Notes under the pieces: model-generated
The model's input: only the letters and a program-made list of their open reading frames with translations
What the model was told of the DNA's origin: nothing
The model's database searches: none
NCBI GenBank assembly: GCA_028283745.1
Contig: JAPWJZ010000008.1
Coordinates: 561,290 to 625,289, forward strand
DNA from: Micavibrio sp.
Lineage (GTDB): Bacteria > Pseudomonadota > Alphaproteobacteria > Micavibrionales > UBA2020
Reading direction: 5' to 3'
Length of the DNA: 64,000 nt
Program-made: the position numbers and the translations under genes
In this document: piece by piece, positions 1 to 9,720 of the stretch
Position numbering within the stretch: the first letter of the stretch is position 1
Layout: every line of letters starts with the position of its first letter

Positions 1-5
1 CTTTA

Positions 6-1589
6 ATGAAAAAAATGATCCGTTCATCTGTATGCGTCGCGGCCATCCTGTGTGGTTTGCTTGCGTCAAATACACCCGCGCTCGCCGCCGACCAGTCGGC
101 TGAAATTCGTGAACTGCAGGCGCAGGTGAAAATGCTGCAGGAACGCCTCGATAAAATGGCCGCAGCCCCCGCAGTTGCAGCACCCGCATATCAGGCCAAC
201 CCCAGCGCCTATGCCGCAAATGCCGGCACCCCCGTTGGCGCGCCACCCGCTGCTGGCGCAACGAATGTTGCAGCTGCTGCCCCGGCGGCGCCCACCGCGC
301 CGATCTTCAAGATCGGCAGCAAGCTGACGCTGACCCCCGGCGGCTTCATCGATACGACCGGCATTTACCGCACGAAGAATGAATCTGCCGATACGGTCAG
401 CAACTTCAACACCGCCATTCCGTTCCCCAACGCCGCTGCATCGCGCGAAGGCGAATTCCGCGGCTCCGCCCGCAGCACGCGCCTGTCGTTGCTTGCCGCC
501 GGCTCGCCGGATGACCACACCAACCTGCTGGCTTATGTGGAGGGTGACTTCCTTGCCGCCGGCAGCACATCCAACTCTGTTGAAACCAACAGCTATGCGC
601 CGCGCGTACGCCAGGCGTATCTGGGTTATGAGCGCAAAGACCTTGGCCTGAACGTCTATGCCGGCCAAATGTGGAACCTTGCAACCCTGTACAAGGCCGG
701 CCTGTCGCCGCGCAGCGAAGCCCTGCCGATCACGATTGACGTGGGCCTGCTGCCGGGCTTTACCTATGCGCGCGGCCCTGAAGTGCGCGTCGTGAAGACG
801 TTTGATGAAAACAAAATTTCCGCCGGTCTTGGCGTCAGCTCACCGCAGCTGAACGTCGGCGGCGCGGCCCTGACGGGCGGCGGCGCGGTGACGGTACAGA
901 ACGCCGGTAACGCTGCGACCTATTCCGGCAACATGTCGCTGGACGTGGCACCAGACATTACCGCGAAGCTCGCCTTCGACCCCGGCTTTGGCCACTATGA
1001 AGTTTATGGCCTTGCCCGCTGGTTCCGCGATTCCGAAGTTGTGAGCCAGGACACGAATGACAGCATGGGCGGCGGCATTGGCGCCGGCGCGGTTGTGCCG
1101 GTTATCGCCAAGAAACTTGACCTGCAGGCAAACGTGCTTGCTGGTAAAGGCGTTGGCCGCTACGGCCCGGCCCTGCTGCCCGACGTTGCGCTCAAAACCA
1201 ACCTCGAGCTGAAGCCGCTTGAAACCATCATGGGCTCCATCGGCTTTATCGGCCACCCGATTCCCTTGTGGGATGTGTACCTGTTCGGCGGCTACGAAAA
1301 AGTCAACCGCTACGACACGGGCGCTGCCACCGGCTTCGGTTATGGCGACTCCAACCTCAGCAACTCGAACTGCTATGTGAAGGGCGGCGCTTGTAACGCT
1401 GTTACCTCCAGCATTACGGCGCTGACCGGCGGTGTCTGGCATGACCTTTACAAAGGCGATTACGGCGACCTGAAGGTCGGCGCGCAAAACGCCCTTATCC
1501 GCCGTGACAGCTTTGCCGATGACAACGGCACCAACCCGCACGCGTATGAAGACATCTCCATGGTGTCGCTGCGCTACTTCCCGTTCTGA
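6..1589 (+). CDS. DcaP-like outer-membrane porin
   Basis: Predicted outer-membrane channel of 527 residues. Residues 1-27 form a signal peptide ending in ALA before ADQ. A short coiled coil follows (about residues 31-51, heptad pattern EIRELQAQVKML), then an Ala/Pro-rich linker to about residue 97, then a long region with alternating strands and many Gly/Asn/Tyr, ending in YFPF, a typical aromatic end for outer-membrane beta-barrels. This layout (signal, coiled coil, barrel) is that of DcaP-type porins. It lies 33 bp before a DUF485 gene and actP, so an acetate or small-carboxylate uptake role is inferred. The ATG at 6 has its promoter and most of its leader outside the window. Family call is good; substrate is a guess. 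Confidence 0.8.
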   Translation: MKKMIRSSVCVAAILCGLLASNTPALAADQSAEIRELQAQVKMLQERLDKMAAAPAVAAPAYQANPSAYAANAGTPVGAPPAAGATNVAAAAPAAPTAPIFKIGSKLTLTPGGFIDTTGIYRTKNESADTVSNFNTAIPFPNAAASREGEFRGSARSTRLSLLAAGSPDDHTNLLAYVEGDFLAAGSTSNSVETNSYAPRVRQAYLGYERKDLGLNVYAGQMWNLATLYKAGLSPRSEALPITIDVGLLPGFTYARGPEVRVVKTFDENKISAGLGVSSPQLNVGGAALTGGGAVTVQNAGNAATYSGNMSLDVAPDITAKLAFDPGFGHYEVYGLARWFRDSEVVSQDTNDSMGGGIGAGAVVPVIAKKLDLQANVLAGKGVGRYGPALLPDVALKTNLELKPLETIMGSIGFIGHPIPLWDVYLFGGYEKVNRYDTGAATGFGYGDSNLSNSNCYVKGGACNAVTSSITALTGGVWHDLYKGDYGDLKVGAQNALIRRDSFADDNGTNPHAYEDISMVSLRYFPF

Positions 1590-1622
1590 TCGCTGCATAA
1601 CTTTCGCGAAAGGTACCCTGAC

Positions 1623-1928
1623 ATGACTGAAGAAGAAGCAAAACGCATCCGCAACCTGCCGGAGTTCAAGGAAATGACGGCGGCCAAGAAAGCCGTCAAC
1701 ATTCCCATCAACCTCGTCATCATCCTGGCCTACTTCGGTTTCGTTTTGATGATTGCCTATGACCCGGCTGCCCTGGGCGTTCCGGCGGGCGATGGCGTTA
1801 TCAGCATCGGCATCTATGCGGGTCTCGCCCTGCTGGTGCTGGCCTTCCTGCTCACCGCCGTTTACATGCATCTTGCAGACGGCAAGCTGGCGGAACTACA
1901 CCGCAAGCTGCTCGCCAAAATCGGCTGA
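1623..1928 (+). CDS. DUF485 family inner-membrane protein (YjcH-like)
   Basis: A 101-residue protein with a charged N-terminus and two hydrophobic segments (about residues 27-47 and 60-83). Length, topology and position directly before an ActP-type symporter match the DUF485/YjcH family, which is nearly always encoded next to actP. Its function is not established; an accessory role in acetate transport is commonly assumed. The spacing to the flanking genes is 33 bp and 21 bp, so it is co-transcribed with both. A GAAAGG Shine-Dalgarno sequence precedes the ATG. Confidence 0.88.
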   Translation: MTEEEAKRIRNLPEFKEMTAAKKAVNIPINLVIILAYFGFVLMIAYDPAALGVPAGDGVISIGIYAGLALLVLAFLLTAVYMHLADGKLAELHRKLLAKIG

Positions 1929-1949
1929 TAATTTTAAGGAAAGATCTAC

Positions 1950-3554
1950 ATGAACGAGTTTAACTGGAACGACTTTGTCGCGCACCTCAACGGTACGGCG
2001 GTTGTCACCTTCTTCGCCTTCGTCGCCGTCACCCTCGGCATTACCAGCTGGGCTGCGGGCCGCATGAAGACCGCAAGCGACGCTTATTCCGCCGGCGGTC
2101 AAATCACCGCCTTCCAGAACGGCCTTGCCATTACCGGCGACTATGTTTCGGCGGCATCTTTCCTTGGCATTACCGCGCTTGTCTATGGGTCCGGCTTTGA
2201 CGGCCTCATTTACGCCATCGGCTTCCTTGTGGGCTGGCCGCTGGTCATTACGCTTATCGCGGCGCCCTTGCGCAACCTTGGCCGCTATAACTTTTCCGAC
2301 GTTGCGTCCTACCGCTTCAAGCCGGAACCCATTCGCATCATGGCGGCCTTTGGCTCCCTTGCCACCGTTTTCTGCTACCTGATTGCGCAGATGGTCGGCG
2401 CGGGCAAGCTTATCGAAACGCTGTTCGGCCTGCCGTATCTCTCGGCTGAAATCATCGTTGGCGTGCTGATGATGTGCTACGTCGTCTTCGGCGGCATGAT
2501 CGCGACCACCTGGGTGCAGCTGATCAAGGCTGTGCTGGTTCTGTTTGGCGCCAGCACCATTTCGTTCCTTATTTTGAAGCACTACGGTTTCAGCATCAAC
2601 AACCTCGCGGAAGCGGCCATCGGCAAGCACCCGAAGGGTAACCTTATCATGACGCCGGGTCTCGGCGGCCTGAAGGACCCGATCTCGGCCATCTCCCTCG
2701 GCCTTGGCCTGATGTTTGGCACCGCGGGTCTTCCGCACATTTTGATGCGCTTCTTCACCGTGCCGAACGCGCGTGAAGCCAATCGTTCCATCGTTTTTGC
2801 GACCGGTTTCATCGGCTACTTCTATATGCTTACCTTTATCATCGGCTTTGGCGCCATTGCCTTCCTCACCGGCAATGCCGACTTTATCGATGCCAAGGGC
2901 GTGCTGGTGGGCGGCGCAAACATGGCGGCGGTGCACGTGGCGAAATTCGTCGGCGGCAACCTGCTGTACGGGTTTATCTCTGCCGTTGCCTTCTCGACCA
3001 TTCTGGCCGTCGTGGCGGGGCTGACCCTTGCGGGCGCAACCGCCATTTCGCATGACCTTTACGCCAACGTCTTCCGCCGCAAGGAGACAACGGAAAAAGG
3101 CGAAATCAAGGTCTTGCGCCTCTCCACCATGGGGGTCGGCATTATCGCCATCTTCCTCGGCATCATCTTTGAAAACCAGAACGTCGCCTTCATGGTCGGC
3201 CTTGCCTTCGCCATTGGCGCCAGCGCAAACTTCCCCGTAATCTTGATGTCGATTTACTGGCCGAAAATGACCACGCGCGGTGCGGTTGCGGGCGGCTGGA
3301 TGGGTCTGCTGTCGGCAGTCCTGCTGGTGGTTCTCAGCAAAACCGTCTGGGTGACGCTGTTCGGCTTTGCAACGCCGGTCTTCCCCTATGAATCGCCGGC
3401 GCTGTTCTCCATGCCGCTGTCGTTCCTTGGCATCTGGCTGTTCTCGGTTACGGACAAGTCTGCCCGCGCTGTGCAGGACCGTGCGGCGTTTGATGCGCAA
3501 TATGTCCGCGCCCAAACCGGCATCGGTGCCTCCACGCAAGTCGCGTCGCACTAA
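1950..3554 (+). CDS. actP: Cation/acetate symporter
   Basis: A sodium:solute symporter family (SSS) protein of 534 residues with about 13 hydrophobic helices, imports acetate and related short carboxylates with a cation. Seen: the SSS-type N-terminal stretch [17 protein letters not shown] and the following [16 protein letters not shown], which is characteristic of the ActP subgroup, and a helix [19 protein letters not shown] near residue 420. The length is close to E. coli ActP (549). AAGGAAAG sits before the ATG, and a strong intrinsic terminator follows the stop. With the upstream porin and DUF485 gene it forms an acetate-uptake operon. Confidence 0.92.
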   Translation: MNEFNWNDFVAHLNGTAVVTFFAFVAVTLGITSWAAGRMKTASDAYSAGGQITAFQNGLAITGDYVSAASFLGITALVYGSGFDGLIYAIGFLVGWPLVITLIAAPLRNLGRYNFSDVASYRFKPEPIRIMAAFGSLATVFCYLIAQMVGAGKLIETLFGLPYLSAEIIVGVLMMCYVVFGGMIATTWVQLIKAVLVLFGASTISFLILKHYGFSINNLAEAAIGKHPKGNLIMTPGLGGLKDPISAISLGLGLMFGTAGLPHILMRFFTVPNAREANRSIVFATGFIGYFYMLTFIIGFGAIAFLTGNADFIDAKGVLVGGANMAAVHVAKFVGGNLLYGFISAVAFSTILAVVAGLTLAGATAISHDLYANVFRRKETTEKGEIKVLRLSTMGVGIIAIFLGIIFENQNVAFMVGLAFAIGASANFPVILMSIYWPKMTTRGAVAGGWMGLLSAVLLVVLSKTVWVTLFGFATPVFPYESPALFSMPLSFLGIWLFSVTDKSARAVQDRAAFDAQYVRAQTGIGASTQVASH

Positions 3555-3566
3555 GCCTTCTGCTTT

Positions 3567-3605
3567 TAAAAAAACCCTCCGGTCTTGCGGCCGGAGGGGT
3601 TTTTC
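3567..3605 (+). terminator. Intrinsic terminator after actP
   Basis: Inverted repeat AAAAACCCTCCGG / CCGGAGGGGTTTTT around a short loop (TCTTGCGG overlaps the arm ends), with a T run on the plus strand. It lies 13 bp after the actP stop codon and ends the acetate operon. Confidence 0.9.
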
Positions 3606-3803
3606 TACGCGCCCCGCCACTATGTTTCGAAACATGTCTGGCGTATTTCAAACATATGTTTTTCGCTAAACGTGTATTTTTTGCGCAAAATACACCAGAA
3701 AAGCGGCGGTAAACGGCCGTTTCAAGCATTTCGCATTTATGCTTAGTTCATTTTTATCATGTAAAATTCTAAGGATGCAGAAAATCAGTCGAGGATAAAT
3801 TTC

Positions 3804-5696
3804 ATGACGCAGCCCTATTACGTGACGGACCTTGAAAGCGGCAGCGTATGGGCGAATAACGGCACGGGCGTCACCCTCAACTACATGTTCTATACTTCGA
3901 CCCCCAGTTTTTATACGAGTTCAGATTATGAAAGCCACGGCTTTCGATCCTTCACCGCCGCCATGAAAACGGCGGCGACGGAAGTGCTGGCGCAGGTCAG
4001 CTCCATTGCCAATATCACCTTCACGCAAGTCTCGACTGTTGCGCAGGCGCAAATCGGCTTCGGGCAGGCGGTCCTGAGTAATGATGCGGAGGCCTGGACC
4101 TATTACCCCAGCGCCACCGATGCCGCAGGCGGCGACGTCTGGGCGAATACGACGTATTTCAGCGACAGCGCGCTTGGCCATGGCCAGTATGATTACATGA
4201 CGCTGGTGCACGAAATCGGCCATGCTCTCGGCCTCAAGCACAGTTTTGAAACGCCGAACGCCCTGCCAACGGCGGAGGACACGACGCAATATACCGTCAT
4301 GTCCTATACCAATTCGTCCAATTACGGGGATGTCTACCCCGAGACTTATATGCTCTATGATATTGCGGCGCTGCAGGCGCTGTACGGCGCGAACATGAAC
4401 TACGCAACAGGGGATGATAACTATGTCTTGAAGTCCGGCCACGTCTATACCATTTGGGATGCGGGCGGAAATGACACGTTTGATGGCTCGGCACAGACGG
4501 CGGCTGAAACGATTGATCTGCGCGCCGGGCATTTCAGCTCGGTCGGGCTTGTCGACAACATTGCTATTGCCTATAACGTCACCATCGAAAACGCCAAGGG
4601 CGGTTCCGGCAACGATATTATCTATGATAACGATGCCGCCAATACTATCAGCGGCGGCGCTGGCAACGATGTTATTCATATCAGCGGCGGCAACGACGTG
4701 GTGGATGGCGGGGCGGGGACGGATACGGTTGTCTTTGCCGATATCGTCGCCGACTTCACCTTCGACTTCACCAATATCGCCGATATCATCGCAACCTCCG
4801 TCATAGGCGGCACCGACCACCTGAAAAATATCGAGGATTTTACCTTCAATACCCTGACATACACGCTGGCGCAGCTGGAAGACCTTGTTGGCACAAGCAC
4901 CGGCTCCGGCGGGACGGGCACCGGCACAACCACCCCGACCGACAGCCCCGAAACATTAACCGGCACCGAGGGCAAGGACACGCTGACCGGTGCATCGCAA
5001 GATGACACGCTTTACGGCCTTGGCGGCAACGATATTCTCTACGGCAATGACGGCAACGATGTGCTGGACGGCGGCAAAGGTTCCGACCGCATGATCGGCG
5101 GCGCAGGCAACGATACCTATTACGTTGACAGCAGCGGCGACCGCATCATCGAGGCGAATACAACCGCGGGCGGCATTGATACCGTGCATAGCAGCGTCAA
5201 TTACGTCCTCGCCGTCGGTCTTGAAGACCTTATTCTGGATGGAACGGCCTACCTTGGCCGCGGCAACGCTGCAAATAACGAACTGACGGGCAACGCAGCC
5301 CGCAACTACCTGCAGGGAATGAACGGCGATGACACGCTGGATGGCGGCGGCGGCAAAGACTTCCTCTCCGGCGGTTTCGGCGCAGATACCTTCGTCTTCC
5401 ACGAGGCCACCGCCTTCGCCGGCGGCCCCGCAACAATTGCCGATTTCAAGGTGGCGCAGGGCGACGCCATAGATATTCACGACCTGCTCACCGCCTATGA
5501 CCCGCTGACGGAATCGCTCAGCGATTTCGTCCACATCACGCAGGTCGGGCATACGCACAACAGTGTGCTAAGTGTCGACCTTGACGGCGCCGGCACAGCC
5601 TACGGCTTCCAGACCGTCGCGACATTGACGGGCGTATACGGCACGACCGACGAAGATGCGCTCGTCACCGCCGGTCATCTGATTGTGTCGGGCTAG
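3804..5696 (+). CDS. Secreted RTX zinc metalloprotease, serralysin-like (M10)
   Basis: A 630-residue predicted extracellular protease. The zinc site HEIGHALGLKH is at residues 136-146 (H136, E137, H140, H146), followed by the Met-turn VMSYTNSSNYG and the serralysin-type MLYDIAALQALYGAN. Calcium-binding RTX nonapeptides (GGXGXDXUX) occur in two blocks, about residues 270-305 and 395-440, split by a Gly/Thr linker (SGGTGTGTTT). There is no N-terminal signal peptide, as expected for type I secretion; the C-terminus is RTX-like. No type I transporter or inhibitor gene is adjacent. GAGGA precedes the ATG. The stop lies 2 bp from that of the convergent gene. Confidence 0.9.
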   Translation: MTQPYYVTDLESGSVWANNGTGVTLNYMFYTSTPSFYTSSDYESHGFRSFTAAMKTAATEVLAQVSSIANITFTQVSTVAQAQIGFGQAVLSNDAEAWTYYPSATDAAGGDVWANTTYFSDSALGHGQYDYMTLVHEIGHALGLKHSFETPNALPTAEDTTQYTVMSYTNSSNYGDVYPETYMLYDIAALQALYGANMNYATGDDNYVLKSGHVYTIWDAGGNDTFDGSAQTAAETIDLRAGHFSSVGLVDNIAIAYNVTIENAKGGSGNDIIYDNDAANTISGGAGNDVIHISGGNDVVDGGAGTDTVVFADIVADFTFDFTNIADIIATSVIGGTDHLKNIEDFTFNTLTYTLAQLEDLVGTSTGSGGTGTGTTTPTDSPETLTGTEGKDTLTGASQDDTLYGLGGNDILYGNDGNDVLDGGKGSDRMIGGAGNDTYYVDSSGDRIIEANTTAGGIDTVHSSVNYVLAVGLEDLILDGTAYLGRGNAANNELTGNAARNYLQGMNGDDTLDGGGGKDFLSGGFGADTFVFHEATAFAGGPATIADFKVAQGDAIDIHDLLTAYDPLTESLSDFVHITQVGHTHNSVLSVDLDGAGTAYGFQTVATLTGVYGTTDEDALVTAGHLIVSG

Positions 5697-5698
5697 GG

Positions 5699-6115
5699 CT
5701 ATTCGCTTTTCGGCGCGCTTTCTTCCATCGACCTTGAAAAGGCATGGTAGTCGAGCGCTGTATTCTGGTCGTGAATAATTTTCCACGCACCGTCTTCAAT
5801 CGCAAAAACGTAAGTCAGCCAGGTTTCAAATGCCGTGCCGCCTGCACTGGCGCGGTAGGTATATTTCAAAACCGCGAACGCCATGTCGCTGCCAACAACC
5901 TTGTGAATGACATCGCCATTCCACGCCCAGTTACTGTCATTGAACCAGTCCGCATGAATGGCGATGATCTCGGCCGGCGTTTTAAAAGCGTGCCCGTTCT
6001 GCACAATGGTATACAGAACCGGGTTCTGCGTAATGCCTTTGCTGAAGGCGGCTAAATCCCTGTTCTCGATAGCAGCCAGGTGCTTTTGCAGCGCCAGATC
6101 AAAATCGGGTTTCAT
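5699..6115 (-). CDS. SnoaL/NTF2-like fold protein
   Basis: A 138-residue protein with the NTF2-like pattern: an N-terminal helix (FDLALQKHLAAIENRDLAAFSK), then beta strands carrying TYVFAIEDGAWKIIHDQNT, the signature of SnoaL/DUF4440-type polyketide cyclase-like and stress proteins. The function cannot be named; members include small hydrolases and isomerases. The ATG at 6115 (MKPDF) is preferred because AAGGAA lies 5 nt upstream; an in-frame ATG 8 codons earlier lacks such a site. Convergent with the metalloprotease, with no terminator between them. Confidence 0.75.
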   Translation of the reverse strand: MKPDFDLALQKHLAAIENRDLAAFSKGITQNPVLYTIVQNGHAFKTPAEIIAIHADWFNDSNWAWNGDVIHKVVGSDMAFAVLKYTYRASAGGTAFETWLTYVFAIEDGAWKIIHDQNTALDYHAFSRSMEESAPKSE

Positions 6116-6226
6116 AGTGTTCCTTCTTAAGCGCGGCAAGCCTGCCGTATTTCATGCATGGCTAGTGTGCCTTGCTGATGTGTCCATCAGCAAAATCCAG
6201 CCGTCGCATATTGTATGATAAGGAAG

Positions 6227-6314
6227 TGGCGGAGAGGATGAGATTCGAACTCACGATACGTTACCGTATACCCGCTTTCCAGGCGAGCGCCTTCAACCGC
6301 TCGGCCACCTCTCC
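6227..6314 (-). tRNA. tRNA-Ser (anticodon GGA)
   Basis: An 88-nt class II tRNA. The acceptor stem GGAGAGG pairs with CCTCTCC, followed by G and an encoded CCA end. The D arm begins GGCCGAGCGG, the anticodon loop is CTGGAAA with GGA at 6278-6280, the long variable arm is typical of tRNA-Ser, and the T arm reads GAGTTCGAATCTC. It reads UCC codons (UCU by wobble). Confidence 0.97.
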
Positions 6315-6488
6315 GCAAAACTCATGAGGATTTATTACCCGCGCGGTAACAGGGGTGCAGACTAACCTTATTACCCTGCGAATTCAAGGATAATTTTACC
6401 AGCAAATACAGGCGGTTGCGGGGTGCGGCCTGGCGGGTGGCGCAGGGGTGTTCAACCCCGGCATGATTCCCCGCCGCCCGCGCCGCGC

Positions 6489-9400
6489 TTAGTGCGCGGG
6501 CTTGGGCGCTGCGTCGTTGCCTTCTGCCGGCGTTTCGGCGCCGGGTGCGTCATCCCCTTCATGGTGGCGGGGTTTTACCTTGAAAAGTTTGTGAATGCCG
6601 ACAAAGAACATCGGCACGAAGAAGATGGCAATGAAGGTTGCCGACAGCATGCCGCCGACAACGCCAATGCCAATCGCGTTCTGGCTGCCGGATCCTGCGC
6701 CATGCGCAATCGCCAGTGGCAACACGCCCAGAATAAAGGCCATGGATGTCATGAGAATGGGGCGGAAGCGAAGGCGCGCCGCCGTCATGGTGGCGGTGAA
6801 CAGGTCTTCGCCTTTTTCATGCAGGCCCTTGGCGAACTCCACAATCAGAATCGCGTTTTTGGCGGAAAGGCCGATGGTGGTGAGCAGGCCTACCTGGAAG
6901 AACACGTCGTTGTTCAAGCCCGTCAGCAGTGTTGCGCCGACTGCGCCGATAATACCCAGCGGCACGATAAGAATGACGGAGAACGGCACCGACCAGCTTT
7001 CATACAAAGCCGCAAGGCAGAGGAAGACGACAATGAGCGAAATGGCGTAAAGCGCAGGCGCCTGCGCGCCTGTCAGCCGTTCCTCATAGGACAGGCCCGA
7101 CCATTCCAGCGACAGCCCCGCGGGCAGTTTTTTCGCCAGCTGGATGATCTCATTCATCGCGGTGCCTGAACTGACGCCAAGGGCGGGCGCACCCTGAATG
7201 TTGATGGAGGAGCTGCCGTTGAAACGCTCCAGCTTTGGCGAGCCGTACGTCCAGTTCGCAGCCGAGAAGCTGGCGAAGGGCACCATTTTGCCGGCGGTAT
7301 TGCGCACGTACCAGTTGTTCACATCGTCCGGCATCATGCGGAAGGGGGCGTCCGACTGCAGGTAAACCTTTTTGATGCGCCCTTGGTCAAGGAAGTCGTT
7401 GACATAGGCAGAACCCCAGGCGGTTTGCAGCGTCTGGTTGATGTCGGACAGCGACACGCCCATGGCGCTGGCTTTTTCGCTGTCGATGTTGATTTTATAC
7501 TGCGGCACGTCGTTAAGGCCGTTGGGGCGCACGCCGGTCAGCAACGGGTCCTGCGCGGCAAGGCCGAGCAGCTGGCCGCGTGCCTGCATGAGCGCGTCGT
7601 GGCCGACGCCGGCATTGTCCACCAGCTGGAAGTCAAAGCCGGAGGCGTTGCCAAGCGTGCGGATGGGCGGCGGGTAAAAGGCGAAAACCGATGCGTCCTT
7701 CAACTGGCCAAGGTTTTTCATGGCGCGCTGGGAAATGGCCTGCACGCTTTGGTCGTCGCGCGTGCGCAGGCTCCAGTCCTTCAGCGCGATAAAGCCGAAG
7801 GCGACGTTCTGGCCGCGGCCCGCCTGGCTAAAGCCGTTGGCGATGAAAAGGTGTTCCACGTTGTCGCCTTCCTGGTTGAGGAAATAATCCTCCACCAGCT
7901 TCGAGCTTTCCATCGTGCGCTCCATGGAAGAACCGGGCGGCGTCGTGATCATCACGAACATATAGCCCTGGTCTTCATCCGGCAAAAAGGATGTCGGCAT
8001 TTTGACGAACATGAATACCAGCGCGGCCACCAGCGCGGCATAAATGAAAATGAAACGCTTCGAGCGCTTGGCAATATAGCCGGATGATTTTTCGAACTTG
8101 TCGCGGCCCTTGTTGAAGGTGCGGTTGAACCAGCCGAAGAAACCGGTGGTGGCTTCGGTATGGCCCTTTTTAACGGGCTTCAAAATAGTGGCGCAAAGCG
8201 ACGGCGACAGAATAAGCGCCACCAGCACCGACAGCGTCATGGCCGATACAATGGTAAGGGAGAACTGGCGGTAAATGGCACCGGCCGAGCCGCTGAAGAA
8301 CGCCATCGGCACAAACACCGCCGACAGGACGAGGGCGATGCCGACAAGCGCGCCGGTAATCTGGTCCATGGATTTGCGCGTGGCGTCGCGCGGCGACAGG
8401 CCCTCTTCGGCCATCAAACGCTCGACGTTTTCAACCACGACGATAGCATCATCCACCAGCAGGCCAATGGCAAGAACCATGGCAAACATGGTCAGCACGT
8501 TGATGGAGAACCCGAAGGCGGAGAGTACCGCGAAGGTGCCCAGCAGCACCACCGGCACAGCGATGGTGGGGATGAGCGTGGCGCGGAAGCTTTGCAGGAA
8601 CAAATACATGACGCAGAAGACAAGGACGATGGCCTCGATCAGCGTTTTCACGACTTCATGAATGGAAAGGCGCACGAAGGGGGTCGTGTCGTAGGGGTAG
8701 ACCAGCTGCACATCTTCCGGCAGTAGAATCTTTTTAAGCGATTCAATTTTTGCCTTTACCGCTTCCGACGTATCAAGCGCGTTGGCGCGGGAGGCAAGGG
8801 ACACGGCAATGCCGGCCGCCGGCAGGCGCTTGTAGCGTACAATGCGGTCATAGGCCTGCGCGCCCAGTTCAACGCGCGCAACGTCGCGCAGGCGCACTTG
8901 CGAGCCGTCGACGTTGACGCGCAGGATGATGCGCTGGAAATCTTCAGCCGTTTTCAGGCGCGACTGGGCGGTGATGGTGGCGTTCAGCTGCTGGCCTTCA
9001 ACGGCGGGCAGGCCGCCGATTTGCCCTGCTGAAACGTCAATGTTTTGCGCCTGCACGGCTGTCTGCACGTCCATCGCGGTCATGTTATAGCTCAGCAGCT
9101 TGTTGGGGTCGAGCCAGATGCGCATGGCGTGGGGGTCGCCAAAAATGGTGACGGTGCCGACGCCGTTGATGCGGGAGACGGGGTCCTGGAATTTCGATGC
9201 CAGAATGTCCGCGATTTCGTTGCGGCTCATCTTGCCGGTTTTGGAATAAAAACCCGCGACCAGCAGGAAGGTATCGTTCGCCTTCACCACTGTCACGCCC
9301 TGGCGCTGCACTTCTTCGGGCAGCTGCGACATGGCGGCCTGCAGCTTGTTCTGGGTTTGCACCTGCGCAATGTCGGGGTTGGCCTGCGGTTCAAACGTCA

Positions 9401-9674
9401 AGGTTACGTTGGCGTTACCGGCAGAGTCGCTGGTGGATTTGAAGTAACGCAGGTAATCAAGCCCGCTCAGCTTTTGTTCAATCACCTGCGTTACGCTGTT
9501 TTCCAGCGTTTCGGCGGAAGCGCCGGGGTAGGTGGCGCTGATGGAAACGGACGGCGGCGCAATATCCGGGTACTGCTCGATCGGCAGCTTCATGATGGAA
9601 AGCGCGCCCGCCAGCATGATAACAAGGGCAATCACCCAGGCGAAAACGGGGCGATCAATAAAAAACTTCGACAT
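6489..9674 (-). CDS. RND efflux permease, HAE1 (AcrB/MexB) family
   Basis: A 1061-residue inner-membrane proton-drug antiporter. It begins [16 protein letters not shown], has the DD pair of TM4 ([14 protein letters not shown]) and the TM10 lysine ([16 protein letters not shown]), all essential for proton relay in this family, plus two large periplasmic loops. Length matches AcrB (1049). The C-terminal tail after TM12 is about 30 residues, rich in His, Asp and Ala. It lies 46 bp after the adaptor gene, in one operon. No outer-membrane TolC-type partner and no TetR repressor gene is adjacent, so the pump must use a channel encoded elsewhere. Substrates cannot be told. Confidence 0.95.
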   Translation of the reverse strand: MSKFFIDRPVFAWVIALVIMLAGALSIMKLPIEQYPDIAPPSVSISATYPGASAETLENSVTQVIEQKLSGLDYLRYFKSTSDSAGNANVTLTFEPQANPDIAQVQTQNKLQAAMSQLPEEVQRQGVTVVKANDTFLLVAGFYSKTGKMSRNEIADILASKFQDPVSRINGVGTVTIFGDPHAMRIWLDPNKLLSYNMTAMDVQTAVQAQNIDVSAGQIGGLPAVEGQQLNATITAQSRLKTAEDFQRIILRVNVDGSQVRLRDVARVELGAQAYDRIVRYKRLPAAGIAVSLASRANALDTSEAVKAKIESLKKILLPEDVQLVYPYDTTPFVRLSIHEVVKTLIEAIVLVFCVMYLFLQSFRATLIPTIAVPVVLLGTFAVLSAFGFSINVLTMFAMVLAIGLLVDDAIVVVENVERLMAEEGLSPRDATRKSMDQITGALVGIALVLSAVFVPMAFFSGSAGAIYRQFSLTIVSAMTLSVLVALILSPSLCATILKPVKKGHTEATTGFFGWFNRTFNKGRDKFEKSSGYIAKRSKRFIFIYAALVAALVFMFVKMPTSFLPDEDQGYMFVMITTPPGSSMERTMESSKLVEDYFLNQEGDNVEHLFIANGFSQAGRGQNVAFGFIALKDWSLRTRDDQSVQAISQRAMKNLGQLKDASVFAFYPPPIRTLGNASGFDFQLVDNAGVGHDALMQARGQLLGLAAQDPLLTGVRPNGLNDVPQYKINIDSEKASAMGVSLSDINQTLQTAWGSAYVNDFLDQGRIKKVYLQSDAPFRMMPDDVNNWYVRNTAGKMVPFASFSAANWTYGSPKLERFNGSSSINIQGAPALGVSSGTAMNEIIQLAKKLPAGLSLEWSGLSYEERLTGAQAPALYAISLIVVFLCLAALYESWSVPFSVILIVPLGIIGAVGATLLTGLNNDVFFQVGLLTTIGLSAKNAILIVEFAKGLHEKGEDLFTATMTAARLRFRPILMTSMAFILGVLPLAIAHGAGSGSQNAIGIGVVGGMLSATFIAIFFVPMFFVGIHKLFKVKPRHHEGDDAPGAETPAEGNDAAPKPAH

Positions 9675-9720
9675 ATCGTCGTTCCTTCAAAGGTACAGGT
9701 AAGGCAATAGTTGCGTGTTT

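Noticed and set aside
1896-3635. A 579-codon minus-strand open frame opposite actP
   Set aside because: Antisense shadow of a membrane-protein gene (Arg, Asp, Gly, His-rich); it even runs through the actP terminator.
4600-5150. Tandem short DNA repeats in the protease gene
   Set aside because: They are coding RTX nonapeptides, not a mobile or CRISPR repeat.
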